NCBI RefSeq assembly: GCF_019890635.1
Contig: NZ_JAIOAB010000048.1
Span: 1-55,735, forward strand
Direction of reading: 5' to 3'
DNA length: 55,735 bases
DNA from: Streptomyces sennicomposti
GTDB taxonomy: Bacteria > Actinomycetota > Actinomycetes > Streptomycetales > Streptomycetaceae
Positions 36,571 through 44,728 of the stretch are shown piece by piece. The first letter of the stretch is position 1; each line of letters opens with the position of its first letter. The notes under the pieces are model-generated. The model was not told the DNA's origin and searched no databases. It was given only the letters and a program-made list of their open reading frames with translations. The translations under genes and the position numbers were made by a program.

Positions 36571-37517
36571 CCCACGACCAGGCGAACCGCGAGCACCGCG
36601 AGCACCGCGAGCCGAGCGGCAGAGCGGCCGACGGACCGAGCGGCCCGGCAGTCGCCGGATCGGGCGGCAGGACTGCCGACGGAGCAGGCGGCGCGGCGGG
36701 CGCGCGACCGGGCGGCGCGACAGCCGCCGGACCGGGCGACGCGGCGGGCGACAGGCCGGCGCGGGCGGCCCAGGGGCCGGCGGGCGGACCGGGAGCGGCG
36801 GGAGCAGGCGGGACCGGGACAGGCGGCGCCGCTCCGATCCGGGTGCTCGTCGTCGAGGACGATCCCGTCGCGGCGGACGCGCACGTGATGTACGTGGGCC
36901 GGGTGCCCGGGTTCGTCGCGGTCGGGAAGGCGCACACGGGTGCGCAGGCCCGGCGGGAGCTGGAGCGCACCCCCGTGGACCTGCTCCTGCTCGATCTGCA
37001 CCTGCCGGACGTGCACGGTCTTCAGCTCGCGCGCTCCCTGCGGGCCGCCGGCCATCACGCGGACGTGATCGCGGTGACCTCGGCGCGGGACCTCGCGGTG
37101 GTGCGCGAGGGGGTCTCGCTCGGCGTCGTCCAGTACGTGCTGAAACCGTTCACGTTCGCGACGCTGCGGGACCGCCTGGTGCGCTACGCCGAGTTCCGCG
37201 CGGCGGCGGGCGAGGCCAGCGGGCAGGACGAGGTGGACCGGGCGCTGGCGGCGCTGCGCGCCCCGGGACCGGCCGCGCTCCCGAAGGGGCTGAGCGCGCC
37301 GACCCTGGAGCGGGTGACGTGCGCGCTGCGGGAGGCGGACGAGGGGCTGACGGCCGCCGCGCTCGCCGAGGCGGTGGGCATCTCCCGGATCACCGCCCGC
37401 CGCTATCTGGAGCACCTGGTGGAAGCGGCCCTGGCCGCCCGCAAGCCGCTGTACGGCCAGGTGGGCCGCCCGGAGCTGGTGTACCGCTGGGTGCGCGGAA
37501 GCGGCGGTTCCCGCTGA
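36567..37517 (+). CDS. CitB/DcuR-type response regulator with long disordered N-terminus
   Basis: A 316-residue partner of the upstream kinase. The receiver starts only at residue 91 (IRVLVVEDDPVAADAH), has phospho-acceptor Asp143 in LLLLDLHLPD and a conserved Lys in YVLKPF. The C-terminal helix-turn-helix (GLTAAALAEAVGISRITARRYLEHL) is typical of this group. The first 90 residues are Gly/Ala/Pro-rich and encoded by GGC-rich repetitive DNA; usual members lack them. ATG 36567 is supported by ATGA coupling to the kinase. A later start inside the extension is possible, because no ribosome binding site clearly favours either choice. Likely target: the dctA promoter. Confidence 0.9.
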   Translation: MTHDQANREHREHREPSGRAADGPSGPAVAGSGGRTADGAGGAAGARPGGATAAGPGDAAGDRPARAAQGPAGGPGAAGAGGTGTGGAAPIRVLVVEDDPVAADAHVMYVGRVPGFVAVGKAHTGAQARRELERTPVDLLLLDLHLPDVHGLQLARSLRAAGHHADVIAVTSARDLAVVREGVSLGVVQYVLKPFTFATLRDRLVRYAEFRAAAGEASGQDEVDRALAALRAPGPAALPKGLSAPTLERVTCALREADEGLTAAALAEAVGISRITARRYLEHLVEAALAARKPLYGQVGRPELVYRWVRGSGGSR

Positions 37518-37627
37518 GCCCCCGTCGGGCTCCCCACATGCCCGTACCGCGGAACCTACGGAACCGTACTTTCCGACAACCCGTGATCCTGTGGGAACGG
37601 ACCGTGGTCACCGCGGCGCGGGGCCCC

Positions 37628-37640
37628 TAGCTTGTGCCCG
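37628..37640 (+). promoter_or_regulatory. Candidate -10 for a leaderless helix-turn-helix transcript
   Basis: TAGCTT (37628-37633) is followed by 6 nt and then GTG 37640, the spacing seen for leaderless Streptomyces messages. No Shine-Dalgarno site precedes the start. A matching -35 is not obvious. Confidence 0.4.
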
Positions 37641-38368
37641 TGCACCGACCCTCAGCCCCACCGAACCAGCCCGCCACCGGCCCGTCCGACGCGTCCACGC
37701 CGCCGTTCAACGCCCCGGCCGCCCGCCGGATCCGCGCCGCCCTCGGCATGGGCCCCGAGCACGTGGCCCACACCCTGCGCGCCTCCTACGGACTGCCGTA
37801 CGCGACCCCGGATCTCGTCACCGCCTGGGAACGCGGGATCGCCTCCCCGTCCAGCCCCGAACTCACCGCCCTCGCGGGCGCGTTGTGGTGCTCTCCGGGC
37901 GAACTGATCGGCCGGCCGCGCACCTTGCGCGAGCACCGCGTGGCGCGCGGGCTGCCGGCCGAGGAGGTGGCACGCGCGGTGGGTCTCGAACTCGCCCGCT
38001 ACCAGCGGATGGAGGACGGCGACGGCTGGCGCGGCACCGAGCGGCAGTCCGCCGCGCTCGCCCGGGTGCTCGACCTGGCGCTGCCCGACTTCGTCGCCGT
38101 CACCGGCCGCGAGGCGGACCTCGCCGAGCTGCTGCGCAGCGCGGTCGGCACCCGCTGGCAGGCGTACGTCCGCCCGGTGGGCAAGCTGGTGCCGCTGGAG
38201 CGGCGGCAGCTGGAGCGGGCGCTCCAGCGGCTGCACCAGGACTACCAGGGGCAGGTGGTCGCCTCGCTCAGCTGGGGCGGCAACAGCGCCGCCCGGCAGT
38301 CGGGCGACGCCGGGCGCGACTTCCTGGACCGGATCGTGGAGCACTTCTGGGCGAAGGCGCAGCCGTAG
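37640..38368 (+). CDS. Helix-turn-helix (XRE-like) DNA-binding protein
   Basis: A protein of 242 residues from GTG 37640 (244 from GTG 37634). After a Pro-rich start there are two XRE-like helix-turn-helix units: RIRAALGMGPEHVAHTLRASYG with VTAWERGIASPSSPELTALAGAL, and LREHRVARGLPAEEVARAVGLELARYQRME. The C-terminal half (LLRSAVGTRWQAYVRPVGKLVPLERRQLERAL) has no recognised domain, and the end (DFLDRIVEHFWAKAQP) is helical. No signal or membrane segment. It is the last plus-strand gene before convergent pfkA, and a 7-bp-stem hairpin overlaps its stop. The target is unknown. Start choice rests on the leaderless -10 spacing. Confidence 0.8.
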   Translation: MHRPSAPPNQPATGPSDASTPPFNAPAARRIRAALGMGPEHVAHTLRASYGLPYATPDLVTAWERGIASPSSPELTALAGALWCSPGELIGRPRTLREHRVARGLPAEEVARAVGLELARYQRMEDGDGWRGTERQSAALARVLDLALPDFVAVTGREADLAELLRSAVGTRWQAYVRPVGKLVPLERRQLERALQRLHQDYQGQVVASLSWGGNSAARQSGDAGRDFLDRIVEHFWAKAQP

Positions 38369-38390
38369 CCACGGAAGGCACGGCCGTGGC
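38368..38390. terminator. Hairpin between the HTH gene and pfkA
   Basis: GCCACGG and CCGTGGC form a 7-bp stem around a 9-nt loop, immediately at the stop of the plus-strand gene. It could serve both convergent genes. Confidence 0.45.
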
Positions 38391-38453
38391 CCGGGAGGCG
38401 CAGCCGGCACCGCCGCGCCTTCACCGGGGCGCTGACCCGCCCCGCAGCGCCGG

Positions 38454-39479
38454 CTAGAAGACCGACTCCGCCTCGTCCATCCGGTCCTTCGGGACCCGCT
38501 TCAGCTCGGTCACGGCCTCCGCGAGCGGCACCATGACCACGTCGGTGCCGCGCAGGGCGGTCATGTGGCCGAACTCGCCGCGGTGCGCGGCCTCCACCGC
38601 GTGCCAGCCGAAGCGGGTGGCGAGGACGCGGTCGTAGGCGGTGGGCACGCCGCCGCGCTGGACGTGGCCGAGGATGACCGGCTTGGCCTCCTTGCCGAGC
38701 CGGCTCTCCAGCTCGTACGCCAGCGCCGTGCCGATGCCCTGGAAGCGCTCGTGGCCGAACTTGTCGATCGCGCCCTTGCCGTAGTCCATGCTGCCCTCGG
38801 CGGGGTGGGCGCCCTCGGCGACGCAGATCACGGCGAACTTCTTGCCGCGGGCGAAGCGCTCCTCGACCATCTTGACCAGGTCGGCGGGGTCGAAGGGGCG
38901 CTCGGGCAGGCAGATGCCGTGGGCGCCGGCCGCCATGCCGGACTCCAGGGCGATCCAGCCCGCGTGCCGGCCCATGACCTCGACGACCATCACGCGCTGG
39001 TGGGACTCGGCGGTGGTCTTGAGCCGGTCCATCGCCTCGGTGGCCACGCCGACGGCGGTGTCGAAGCCGAAGGTGCGGTCGGTGGAGGAGATGTCGTTGT
39101 CGATCGTCTTGGGCACGCCGACCACCGGCAGACCGGCGTCCGAGAGCATGCGTGCGGCGGTCAGCGTGCCCTCGCCGCCGATCGGGATGAGCGCGTCGAT
39201 GCCGAACCGGTGGATCATGTCGGAGGCGTTCTCGCAGGCCTCGCGCAGCCGGTCGCGCTCCAGGCGCGAGGAGCCGAGGATGGTGCCGCCGCGGGCGAGG
39301 ATGCCGCTGACCGCGTTGAGGTCGAGCGTGCGGTAGCGGCCGTCGAGCAGGCCGGCGTAGCCGTCCTCGAAGCCGATGACCTCGTCGCCGTAGGTGGTGA
39401 CCGCTCGGTGCACGACCGACCGGATCACCGCGTTCAGTCCCGGACAGTCGCCGCCCGCCGTGAGAACTCCGATACGCAT
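38454..39479 (-). CDS. pfkA: ATP-dependent 6-phosphofructokinase
   Basis: A 341-residue glycolytic enzyme that makes fructose 1,6-bisphosphate. Motifs are MRIGVLTAGGDCPGLNAVIR, IPIGGEGTLTAA, VPKTIDNDI, FGFDTAVG and VEVMGRHAGWIAL. The substrate loop reads GGEGT; a glycine at this point favours ATP over pyrophosphate as phosphoryl donor (family rule). ATG 39479 follows GGAG about 10 nt upstream and starts the conserved beta-strand. It is divergent from pta across 217 nt. Actinobacteria have several such genes; this one sits in the pfkA-pta-ackA-pyk block. Confidence 0.95.
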   Translation of the reverse strand: MRIGVLTAGGDCPGLNAVIRSVVHRAVTTYGDEVIGFEDGYAGLLDGRYRTLDLNAVSGILARGGTILGSSRLERDRLREACENASDMIHRFGIDALIPIGGEGTLTAARMLSDAGLPVVGVPKTIDNDISSTDRTFGFDTAVGVATEAMDRLKTTAESHQRVMVVEVMGRHAGWIALESGMAAGAHGICLPERPFDPADLVKMVEERFARGKKFAVICVAEGAHPAEGSMDYGKGAIDKFGHERFQGIGTALAYELESRLGKEAKPVILGHVQRGGVPTAYDRVLATRFGWHAVEAAHRGEFGHMTALRGTDVVMVPLAEAVTELKRVPKDRMDEAESVF

Positions 39480-39553
39480 CGCGCTGTGTCTCCTGCTCAC
39501 TGTTGATACCGGTGATCCTGTCCGATTGTTTCACGTCCCCGGGGCGGCTACGT

Positions 39554-39623
39554 CTTGACGGGCGCCTTACTTAGCGGCGGGGGTATTGTCAAGAGGGCTC
39601 CGCTCGCCCGGCGGGCTTTTTTT
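39554..39623 (+). promoter_or_regulatory. pta upstream region with hairpin and T7 run
   Basis: CTTGAC (39554-39559) and GTCAAG (39588-39593) form a 6-bp inverted repeat 28 nt apart. Downstream, GCCCGGCGGGC (39606-39616) is followed directly by seven T residues, a rare run in this DNA and similar to an intrinsic terminator. Since pta starts 74 nt later on the same strand, it could be an attenuator in the pta leader. The stem is only 4-5 bp, so this is tentative. Confidence 0.4.
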
Positions 39624-39696
39624 GCACGCCGAGCACCTGCGGGAGCCTTCTCGAAGACCCGAGGACCCGAGGAAAACCGAGGAAACGGAGAGCCGC

Positions 39697-41778
39697 GTGA
39701 CCCGCAGCGTGTACGTGACCGGCATCGACCGCGGTGACGGCCGCCAGGTCGTGGAGCTGGGAGTCATGGAGCTGCTGACCCGGCAGGTGGACCGGGTGGG
39801 CGTTTTCCGCCCGCTGGTCCACGACGGCCCCGACCGCCTCTTCGAACTGCTGCGCGCCCGCTACCGGCTCTCCCAGGACCCGACGACGGTCTACGGCATG
39901 GACTACCAGGAGGCGTCCGCCCTCCAGGCCGAACAGGGCACCGACGAACTGGTGTCCGCCCTGGTCGACCGCTTCCACCTGGTGGCCCGCGACTACGACG
40001 TGGTCCTCGTCCTCGGCACCGACTACGCCGACACCCAGCTGCCCGACGAGCTGTCGCTCAACGCCCGTCTCGCCAACGAGTTCGGCGCCTCGGTGCTCCC
40101 GGTCGTCGGCGGCCGCAAGCAGAGCGCGGAGTCGGTGCTCGCCGAGACCCGCAACGCCTACCGCGCCTACGACGGCCTCGGCTGCGACGTGCTGGCCATG
40201 GTCACCAACAGGGTCGCGCCCGAGGACCGCGACGAGATAGCCGGGCGGCTCGCCGGCCGCCTGCCCGTCCCCTGCTACGTGGTGCCCGACGCGCCCGCCC
40301 TGTCCGCGCCGACCGTCGCGCAGATCGCCCAGGCCCTGGACGGCAAGGTGCTGCTCGGCGACGACTCGGGCCTCGCCCGCGACGCGCTGGACTTCGTCTT
40401 CGGCGGCGCGATGCTGCCCAACCTCCTCAAGGCGCTCACCCCGGGCTGCCTGGTCGTCACCCCCGGCGACCGCGCCGACCTGGTCGTCGGCTCGCTGGCC
40501 GCGCACAGCGCCGGCACCCCGCCGATCGCCGGTGTGCTGCTCACCCTGAACGAGGAGCCCGGCGAGGAGATCCTCACCCTGGCCGCCCGGCTCGCCCCCG
40601 GCACCCCGGTCGTCTCGGTCACCGGCAACAGCTTCCCCACCGCCGAGCGGCTGTTCGCCCTGGAGGGCAAGCTGAACGCGGCCACCCCGCGCAAGGCGGA
40701 GACCGCGCTCGGCCTGTTCGAGCGGTACGTCGACACCGCCGACCTCAACAAGCGCGTCTCCGCGCCGAGCAGCGACCGGGTCACCCCGATGATGTTCGAG
40801 CACAAGCTGCTCGAACAGGCCCGCTCCGACAGGCGCCGCGTCGTCCTGCCCGAGGGCGCCGAGGAGCGCGTGCTGCACGCGGCGGAGGTGCTGCTGCGCC
40901 GGGGCGTGTGCGATCTGACGCTGCTCGGACCGGTGGACGCGATCCGCAAGAAGGCCGCCGACCTCGGCATCGACCTCGCCGACTCGCAGCTGATCGACCC
41001 GGCCGTCTCCGAGCTGCGCGACTCCTTCGCCGAGCAGTACGCCCGGCTGCGCGCCCACAAGGGCGTCACCACCGAGCTGGCGTACGACGTGGTCTGCGAC
41101 GTGAACTACTTCGGCACGCTGATGGTCCAGGAGGGCCTGGCCGACGGCATGGTGTCGGGCTCCGTGCACTCCACGGCCGCCACCATCCGCCCGGCCTTCG
41201 AGATCATCAAGACCAAGCCGGACTCCTCCATCGTCTCGTCGGTGTTCTTCATGTGCCTGGCCGACAAGGTGCTCGTCTACGGCGACTGCGCGGTCAATCC
41301 GGACCCGGACGCCGAGCAGCTGGCCGACATCGCCGTCCAGTCGGCGGCCACCGCCGCCCAGTTCGGCGTGGAGCCGCGGATCGCGATGCTGTCGTACTCC
41401 ACCGGCACCTCCGGCACCGGCGCGGACGTGGACAAGGTGCGCGAGGCGACCGAGCTGGTGCGGCTGCGCCGCCCGGACCTGATGATCGAGGGCCCGATCC
41501 AGTACGACGCGGCCGTGGAGCCGTCGGTCGCCGCCACCAAGCTGCCCGGCTCGGAGGTCGCCGGCCAGGCCAGCGTGCTGATCTTCCCGGACCTGAACAC
41601 CGGCAACAACACCTACAAGGCCGTGCAGCGCTCGGCCGGCGCGATCGCGGTCGGCCCGGTCCTGCAGGGCCTGCGCAAGCCGGTCAACGACCTCTCCCGC
41701 GGCGCGCTCGTCCAGGACATCGTCAACACCGTCGCCATCACGGCGATCCAGGCCCAGGCCCGGCCGGCCGCCGGCTGA
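39697..41778 (+). CDS. pta: Phosphate acetyltransferase (long form)
   Basis: A 693-residue enzyme converting acetyl-CoA and phosphate to acetyl phosphate and CoA. The N-terminal third is the BioD-like regulatory domain (SVYVTGIDRGDGRQVVELGV), followed by a DRTGG domain (CLVVTPGDRADLVVGSL). The C-terminal catalytic domain starts at TPMMFEHKLLEQARSDRRRV and includes GMVSGSVHSTAATIRP, VLIFPDLNTGNNTYKAVQR and INDLSRG-like VNDLSRGA. GTG 39697 has GGAG 6 nt upstream; the frame continues further up but without similarity. It is followed 26 nt later by ackA, so the two form the usual acetate operon. Confidence 0.95.
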   Translation: MTRSVYVTGIDRGDGRQVVELGVMELLTRQVDRVGVFRPLVHDGPDRLFELLRARYRLSQDPTTVYGMDYQEASALQAEQGTDELVSALVDRFHLVARDYDVVLVLGTDYADTQLPDELSLNARLANEFGASVLPVVGGRKQSAESVLAETRNAYRAYDGLGCDVLAMVTNRVAPEDRDEIAGRLAGRLPVPCYVVPDAPALSAPTVAQIAQALDGKVLLGDDSGLARDALDFVFGGAMLPNLLKALTPGCLVVTPGDRADLVVGSLAAHSAGTPPIAGVLLTLNEEPGEEILTLAARLAPGTPVVSVTGNSFPTAERLFALEGKLNAATPRKAETALGLFERYVDTADLNKRVSAPSSDRVTPMMFEHKLLEQARSDRRRVVLPEGAEERVLHAAEVLLRRGVCDLTLLGPVDAIRKKAADLGIDLADSQLIDPAVSELRDSFAEQYARLRAHKGVTTELAYDVVCDVNYFGTLMVQEGLADGMVSGSVHSTAATIRPAFEIIKTKPDSSIVSSVFFMCLADKVLVYGDCAVNPDPDAEQLADIAVQSAATAAQFGVEPRIAMLSYSTGTSGTGADVDKVREATELVRLRRPDLMIEGPIQYDAAVEPSVAATKLPGSEVAGQASVLIFPDLNTGNNTYKAVQRSAGAIAVGPVLQGLRKPVNDLSRGALVQDIVNTVAITAIQAQARPAAG

Positions 41779-41804
41779 ACCCACGGAAGAAGGCTTCGCA
41801 CACC

Positions 41805-43013
41805 GTGACCGCGACCCGCGTCCTCGTCCTCAACTCCGGCTCCTCGTCGCTGAAGTACCAGCTGCTCGACATGCGCGACGCGAGCCGGCTCGCCGTCGGC
41901 CTGGTCGAGCGGATCGGCGAGCAGACCTCCCGGCTCAAGCACACCTGCGTCGTCTCCGCAGACACCCGCGAGCAGAACGGCCCGATCGCCGACCACGACG
42001 CCGCCCTCAAGGCCGTCGCCGAGGAACTGGCCAAGGACGGCCTCGGCCTGGACTCCCCCGACCTGGCAGCGATCGGCCACCGGGTGGTGCACGGCGGCAT
42101 GTTCTTCACCGAGCCGACGGTCGTCGACGACACCGTGCTCACCGAGATCGAGCGGCTGATCCCGGTCGCGCCGCTGCACAACCCGGCCAACCTCACCGGC
42201 ATCCGCACCGCCATGGCGCTGCGCCCCGATCTGCCGCAGGTCGCCGTCTTCGACACCGCCTTCCACACCACGATGCCGGAGTCGGCGGCCCGCTACGCCA
42301 TCGAGACGAAGATCGCCGACCGCTACCGGGTGCGCCGCTACGGCTTCCACGGCACCTCGCACGCCTATGTCTCGCGCGCCACCGCTCGGCTGCTCGGCAG
42401 GGCGCCCGAGGACGTCAACGTGATCGTGCTGCACCTGGGCAACGGGGCGTCCGCCTCGGCGGTGCGCGGCGGCCGGTGCGTGGACACCTCGATGGGGCTC
42501 ACCCCGCTGGAGGGGCTGGTGATGGGAACGCGTTCCGGCGACGTCGACCCGGCCGTCATCTTCCATTTGCAGCGTGTCGGCGGAATGTCCATGGACGAGA
42601 TCGACACTCTTCTCAACAAGAGGAGCGGTCTGTTCGGCCTGTGCGGCGACAACGACATGCGGGAGATACGGCGCCGGATGGACGAGGGCGACGAGCAGGC
42701 GCGGCTCGCCTTCGAGATCTACATCCACCGCCTGAAGAAGTACATCGGCGCCTATTACGCGGTACTCGGCACGGTGGACGCGGTCGCCTTCACGGCCGGG
42801 GTCGGCGAGAACGCGGACTTCGTCCGGGAGGCCGCCGTGGCCGGCCTGGAGGGGCTCGGCCTGGCGGTGGACGGCGCCCGCAACGCCGTACGGGGCGATC
42901 AGGCGCGGCTGATCTCGCCCGAGGGCGCGCGGGTGGCGGTGGCCGTGGTGCCGACGGACGAGGAAATGGAGATCGCCAGCCAGACCTACGCACTGGTCGG
43001 AAAGGACGAGTGA
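41805..43013 (+). CDS. ackA: Acetate kinase
   Basis: A 402-residue kinase of the sugar-kinase/actin fold that makes acetate and ATP from acetyl phosphate and ADP, or the reverse. Conserved parts are VLVLNSGSSSLKYQL at the start, GHRVVHGG, FDTAFH, the active-site region YGFHGTSHAYVS, LGNGASASAV, GLMMGTRSGD-like GLVMGTRSGDVDP and FTAGVGEN. GTG 41805 follows GGAAGAAGG. It lies 26 nt after pta and is probably translated from the same message. With pta it links acetyl-CoA and acetate, next to pyk and pfkA. Confidence 0.95.
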   Translation: MTATRVLVLNSGSSSLKYQLLDMRDASRLAVGLVERIGEQTSRLKHTCVVSADTREQNGPIADHDAALKAVAEELAKDGLGLDSPDLAAIGHRVVHGGMFFTEPTVVDDTVLTEIERLIPVAPLHNPANLTGIRTAMALRPDLPQVAVFDTAFHTTMPESAARYAIETKIADRYRVRRYGFHGTSHAYVSRATARLLGRAPEDVNVIVLHLGNGASASAVRGGRCVDTSMGLTPLEGLVMGTRSGDVDPAVIFHLQRVGGMSMDEIDTLLNKRSGLFGLCGDNDMREIRRRMDEGDEQARLAFEIYIHRLKKYIGAYYAVLGTVDAVAFTAGVGENADFVREAAVAGLEGLGLAVDGARNAVRGDQARLISPEGARVAVAVVPTDEEMEIASQTYALVGKDE

Positions 43014-43077
43014 GGGCGCGCCGGGGAACGCCGGCGGGGAAGCGGTGGAGAAGCACCGGAGAAAACCGCTGAGTAAC

Positions 43078-43177
43078 TTCCGCGGAATTCCGGTACTCGC
43101 CTGAGCGGGAACGCGCCCATTTGTATCTTCCGCCAGACGGAATATTCCGCAGCGAAACAAACCGATAGGATCGCCCC
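43078..43177 (+). promoter_or_regulatory. pyk promoter region with TTCCG inverted repeats
   Basis: TTCCGCGGAA (43078-43087) is a perfect palindrome and TTCCG-CCAGA-CGGAA (43128-43142) repeats its arms with a 5-nt centre, 52 bp apart. TAGGAT (43166-43171) is a good -10 and leaves 6 nt before ATG 43178, so pyk may be leaderless; AGGA in the same place could instead act as a weak ribosome binding site. Confidence 0.55.
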
Positions 43178-44608
43178 ATGCGCCGTTCGAAAATCGTCTG
43201 TACTCTCGGCCCCGCGGTCGACTCCCACGAGCAGCTCGTCGCGCTGATCGAAGCCGGCATGAACGTGGCCCGCTTCAACTTCAGCCACGGCACGCACGCC
43301 GAGCACCAGGGGCGGTACGACCGCGTCCGGGCCGCCGCCAAGGAGACCGGCCGGGCCATCGCCGTCCTCGCCGACCTGCAGGGCCCGAAGATCCGGCTGG
43401 AGACCTTCGCCGAGGGCCCGGTGGAGCTGGAGCGGGGTGACGAGTTCACCATCACCACCGAGGACGTCCCCGGCGACAAGCAGATCTGCGGCACGACGTA
43501 CAAGGGGCTGCCGGGCGACGTCTCGCGCGGCGACCAGATCCTCATCAACGACGGCAACGTCGAGCTGAAGGTCCTGGACGTGGAGGGCCCGCGGGTCCGG
43601 ACGATCGTCATCGAGGGCGGTGTGGTCTCCGACCACAAGGGCATCAACCTGCCCGGCGCCGCGGTGAACGTGCCCGCGCTGTCCGAGAAGGACATCGAGG
43701 ACCTGCGCTTCGCGCTGCGCATGGGCTGCGACATCGTCGCGCTGTCCTTCGTCCGGGACGCCAAGGACGTCGCCGACGTGCACCGCGTCATGGACGAGGA
43801 GGGCCGCCGGGTCCCCGTCATCGCCAAGGTGGAGAAGCCGCAGGCGGTGGAGAACATGGAGGACGTCGTGATGGCGTTCGACGGGGTGATGGTGGCCCGC
43901 GGCGACCTCGCGGTCGAGTACCCGCTGGAGCGGGTCCCGATGGTGCAGAAGCGCCTGATCGAGCTGTGCCGGCGCAACGCCAAGCCGGTGATCGTGGCGA
44001 CCCAGATGATGGAATCGATGATCACCAACTCCCGGCCGACCCGCGCCGAGGCATCCGACGTGGCCAACGCGATCCTGGACGGCGCGGACGCGGTGATGCT
44101 GTCCGCCGAGTCCAGCGTGGGCGCCTACCCGATCGAGACCGTCAAGACGATGTCGAAGATCGTCACGGCGGCCGAGGAGGAGCTGCTGTCCAAGGGCCTG
44201 CAGCCGCTGGTCCCGGGCAAGAAGCCGCGTACGCAGGGCGGTTCGGTGGCCCGTGCCGCCGCCGAGATCGCCGACTTCCTGGGCGGCAAGGGCCTGGTGG
44301 CCTTCACCCAGTCCGGCGACACCGCCCGCCGGCTGTCCCGCTACCGCGCGACCCAGCCGATCCTGGCCTTCACCACCGACGAGGCCACCCGCAACCAGCT
44401 GGCGCTCAGCTGGGGCGTGGAGCCGCACATCGTGCCGTTCGTCAACAGCACCGACGAAATGGTCGACCTGGTCGACCAGGAGCTGATCAAGCTCAAGCGG
44501 TTCAACGAGGGCGACGTCGTGGTGATCACCGCCGGCTCCCCGCCCGGCGTCCCCGGCACCACCAACATGGTCCGCGTCCTGCACCTGGGCGGCAACGGCC
44601 GCGACTGA
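43178..44608 (+). CDS. pyk: Pyruvate kinase
   Basis: A 476-residue glycolytic enzyme making pyruvate and ATP from phosphoenolpyruvate and ADP. Motifs are SKIVCTLGPAVDS, MNVARFNFSHG, LADLQGPKIRLE, the catalytic lysine in PVIAKVEKPQAVENM, VARGDLAVE and SRPTRAEASDVANAILDGAD. The C-terminal allosteric domain is complete (GLVAFTQSGDTARRLSRYR). ATG 43178 starts directly at the first beta-strand. It is on the same strand as pta-ackA but 164 nt away with its own promoter, and a very strong hairpin follows at 44647. Confidence 0.96.
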   Translation: MRRSKIVCTLGPAVDSHEQLVALIEAGMNVARFNFSHGTHAEHQGRYDRVRAAAKETGRAIAVLADLQGPKIRLETFAEGPVELERGDEFTITTEDVPGDKQICGTTYKGLPGDVSRGDQILINDGNVELKVLDVEGPRVRTIVIEGGVVSDHKGINLPGAAVNVPALSEKDIEDLRFALRMGCDIVALSFVRDAKDVADVHRVMDEEGRRVPVIAKVEKPQAVENMEDVVMAFDGVMVARGDLAVEYPLERVPMVQKRLIELCRRNAKPVIVATQMMESMITNSRPTRAEASDVANAILDGADAVMLSAESSVGAYPIETVKTMSKIVTAAEEELLSKGLQPLVPGKKPRTQGGSVARAAAEIADFLGGKGLVAFTQSGDTARRLSRYRATQPILAFTTDEATRNQLALSWGVEPHIVPFVNSTDEMVDLVDQELIKLKRFNEGDVVVITAGSPPGVPGTTNMVRVLHLGGNGRD

Positions 44609-44646
44609 CGGCCGGGCCCGCCGGGCCCGCGTCCCGCAGACGACGG

Positions 44647-44685
44647 CCGAGGGCGCCCTCCGCACGGTGCGGAGGGCGCCCTCGG
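44647..44685. terminator. Strong bidirectional terminator after pyk
   Basis: Two perfectly complementary 19-nt arms, starting CCGAGGGCGCCCTCCGCAC, are separated by a single G. TCTTTCT follows on the plus strand. It sits between convergent pyk and the Ser-rich protein gene. Confidence 0.92.
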
Positions 44686-44728
44686 TCTTTCTCTGCGGCT
44701 CCCGGACGGGTTCGCGGCGACCGGCGGC

